12,285 nt of DNA. It comes from Phoronis ovalis (taxonomy: Eukaryota > Phoronida > Phoronidae). Made by a program: the position numbers and the translations under genes. This document shows positions 11,706 through 12,285 of this stretch, one piece after another. Within the stretch, counting starts at the first letter, position 1. Each line of letters opens with the position of its first letter. The DNA is taken from contig JAOXYB010046414.1 of assembly GCA_028565635.1 (NCBI GenBank), positions 1 to 12,285 of the forward strand, written 5' to 3'. The notes beneath the pieces are model-generated. The model searched no databases, was not told the DNA's origin, and saw nothing but the letters and a program-made list of their open reading frames with translations.

Positions 11706-12182
11706 CTACAAGAAAAGTTTAATTTTAAAAATTAATTAAACAATTATTTATAAATGCTTCGGACAAATATATAAAATGCAGCTTAAATCTGTCAATAGAT
11801 CATTGTGTTCTTGACTTATTATCGACTTCGCATTTTCCGTATTTTACAGAAATGCAAACATAAACAAAAAATAAAAAGTTACTACTTTTAAGTTAAAGTT
11901 ACCTTCTGGAACACTATGCGAATTATTTTCGGAACTAACGCTGGCAGCAAACTAAATTCAAATATGAATGTCACATTGCAGGTCACATTGCTGCCTGCCT
12001 TACCTGTGTTTCTGTTAATTTCAAAGCAGTCGCTAAATCAGCTCTTTCCGGACCAGAAAGATATCGTTGATGGTTAAAACGCCTCTCCAGTTCAAATACC
12101 TGAGCATGCGAGAAAGCAGCACGGGAACGCTTCTTACGTGGCTTAGGACGGCCTATCATGGAACTGGGTAACGACATAGAGA
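11502..12182 (-). CDS. Nkx3-2: Nkx3/bagpipe-family homeobox transcription factor, last two coding exons (5' partial)
   Basis: This is an NK-class nuclear DNA-binding protein. Bagpipe/Nkx3-2 acts in visceral mesoderm, gut muscle and (in vertebrates) skeletal patterning. Exon n-1 (12182-12004) gives 15 residues (ending IGRPKPR) and homeodomain positions 1-44. The last exon (11705-11502) gives positions 45-60 and a 51-residue tail with TAA. The homeodomain starts [20 protein letters not shown] and contains [10 protein letters not shown] and [15 protein letters not shown]. Leu16, Phe20, Trp48, Phe49 and Asn51 are present, as is the NK-class Tyr54. The tail has [14 protein letters not shown], matching the block (KVAVKVLVRDDQ) after the Nkx3-2 homeodomain, which separates it from other NK genes. 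The intron (12003-11706, 298 bp) splits the homeodomain after Gln44. Exon n-1 starts at an acceptor (TTTTTTTATTGCAG, phase 1), so the frame upstream to 12234 is intron read-through. The N-terminal repressor motif and start codon lie off the right edge. Confidence 0.92.
12004..12182 (-). CDS. Nkx3-2: Nkx3 homeodomain exon (residues 1-44 of the homeodomain)
   Basis: The exon has two bases of a split codon plus 59 codons. The donor is ACACAG|GTAAGG. It contains an in-frame ATG at 12177 and another a few codons on, but these are internal Met codons, not starts, because the family has a long N-terminal part in earlier exons. The polypyrimidine tract and CAG at 12183-12185 set the 5' boundary. Confidence 0.88.
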
Positions 12183-12285
12183 CTGCAATAAAAAAATTGA
12201 GTGTGCATGACGAATTTAAGGGCAGTTCCATCACCTATTTTTCTTATATCCGTTACAAGTTTTTGAGCTCGAGTAAGAATTATAT
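12183..12285 (-). other. 3' end of the upstream Nkx3 intron
   Basis: On the minus strand this leads into the acceptor with a pyrimidine run (CAATTTTTTTATTGCAG). The open frame running through it (to 12234) has no family similarity, so it is read as intron. Confidence 0.6.

Noticed and set aside
12183-12234. Upstream ATGs extending the Nkx3 homeodomain frame.
   Set aside because: The sequence is a pyrimidine tract plus CAG acceptor. The extra residues lack Nkx3 similarity and the family has earlier exons.

Overview
This is intron-rich, A+T-rich nuclear DNA from an animal. The introns are GT-AG, mostly 180-770 bp, and the spacers contain decayed DNA transposons. A bagpipe/Nkx3-type homeobox gene points to a metazoan, most likely a bilaterian. 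A marine invertebrate would fit the genome style, but I cannot name a phylum or species from this sequence.

Layout. (1) 359-478, minus strand: first coding exon of a GOLGA7 (Golgin A7/GCP16) homologue, which continues off the left edge. (2) 637-1349: an old foldback transposon with arms of about 320 bp, probably inside the 5' intron of GOLGA7. (3) 1850-1947: a compact candidate divergent promoter between GOLGA7 and SUCLG1. (4) 1948-6894, plus strand: a complete nine-exon gene for the alpha subunit of mitochondrial succinyl-CoA ligase (SUCLG1, 325 residues). Every splice site and phase was checked by hand. (5) 6895-8826: the SUCLG1 3' flank and a transposon-rich block. It holds a 436-bp non-autonomous element with a perfect 10-bp target-site duplication and an internal minisatellite, a decayed relative of that element beside the SUCLG1 poly(A) signal, and a possible 216-bp GC-rich inverted-repeat element. 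(6) 8928-9471, minus strand: a candidate two-exon gene for a small membrane protein of 120 residues that I do not recognise, with a consensus ETS/GABP site upstream. (7) 9541-11100: A+T-rich spacer without a recognisable gene. (8) 11115-11508: a diverged tandem duplication of about 200 bp covering the 3' end of the homeobox gene. (9) 11502-12182, minus strand: the last two coding exons of an Nkx3/bagpipe homeobox gene. Its homeodomain is split by an intron between residues 44 and 45, and its 5' exon(s) lie beyond the right edge.

The genes are not a functional cassette. SUCLG1 (TCA cycle) and GOLGA7 (Ras palmitoylation and Golgi traffic) look like housekeeping genes sharing a divergent promoter. 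Nkx3 is a developmental regulator with A+T-rich flanking DNA. The least explained items are the small membrane-protein candidate and the two structured transposons. I found no CRISPR array, prokaryotic operon, tRNA or rRNA.
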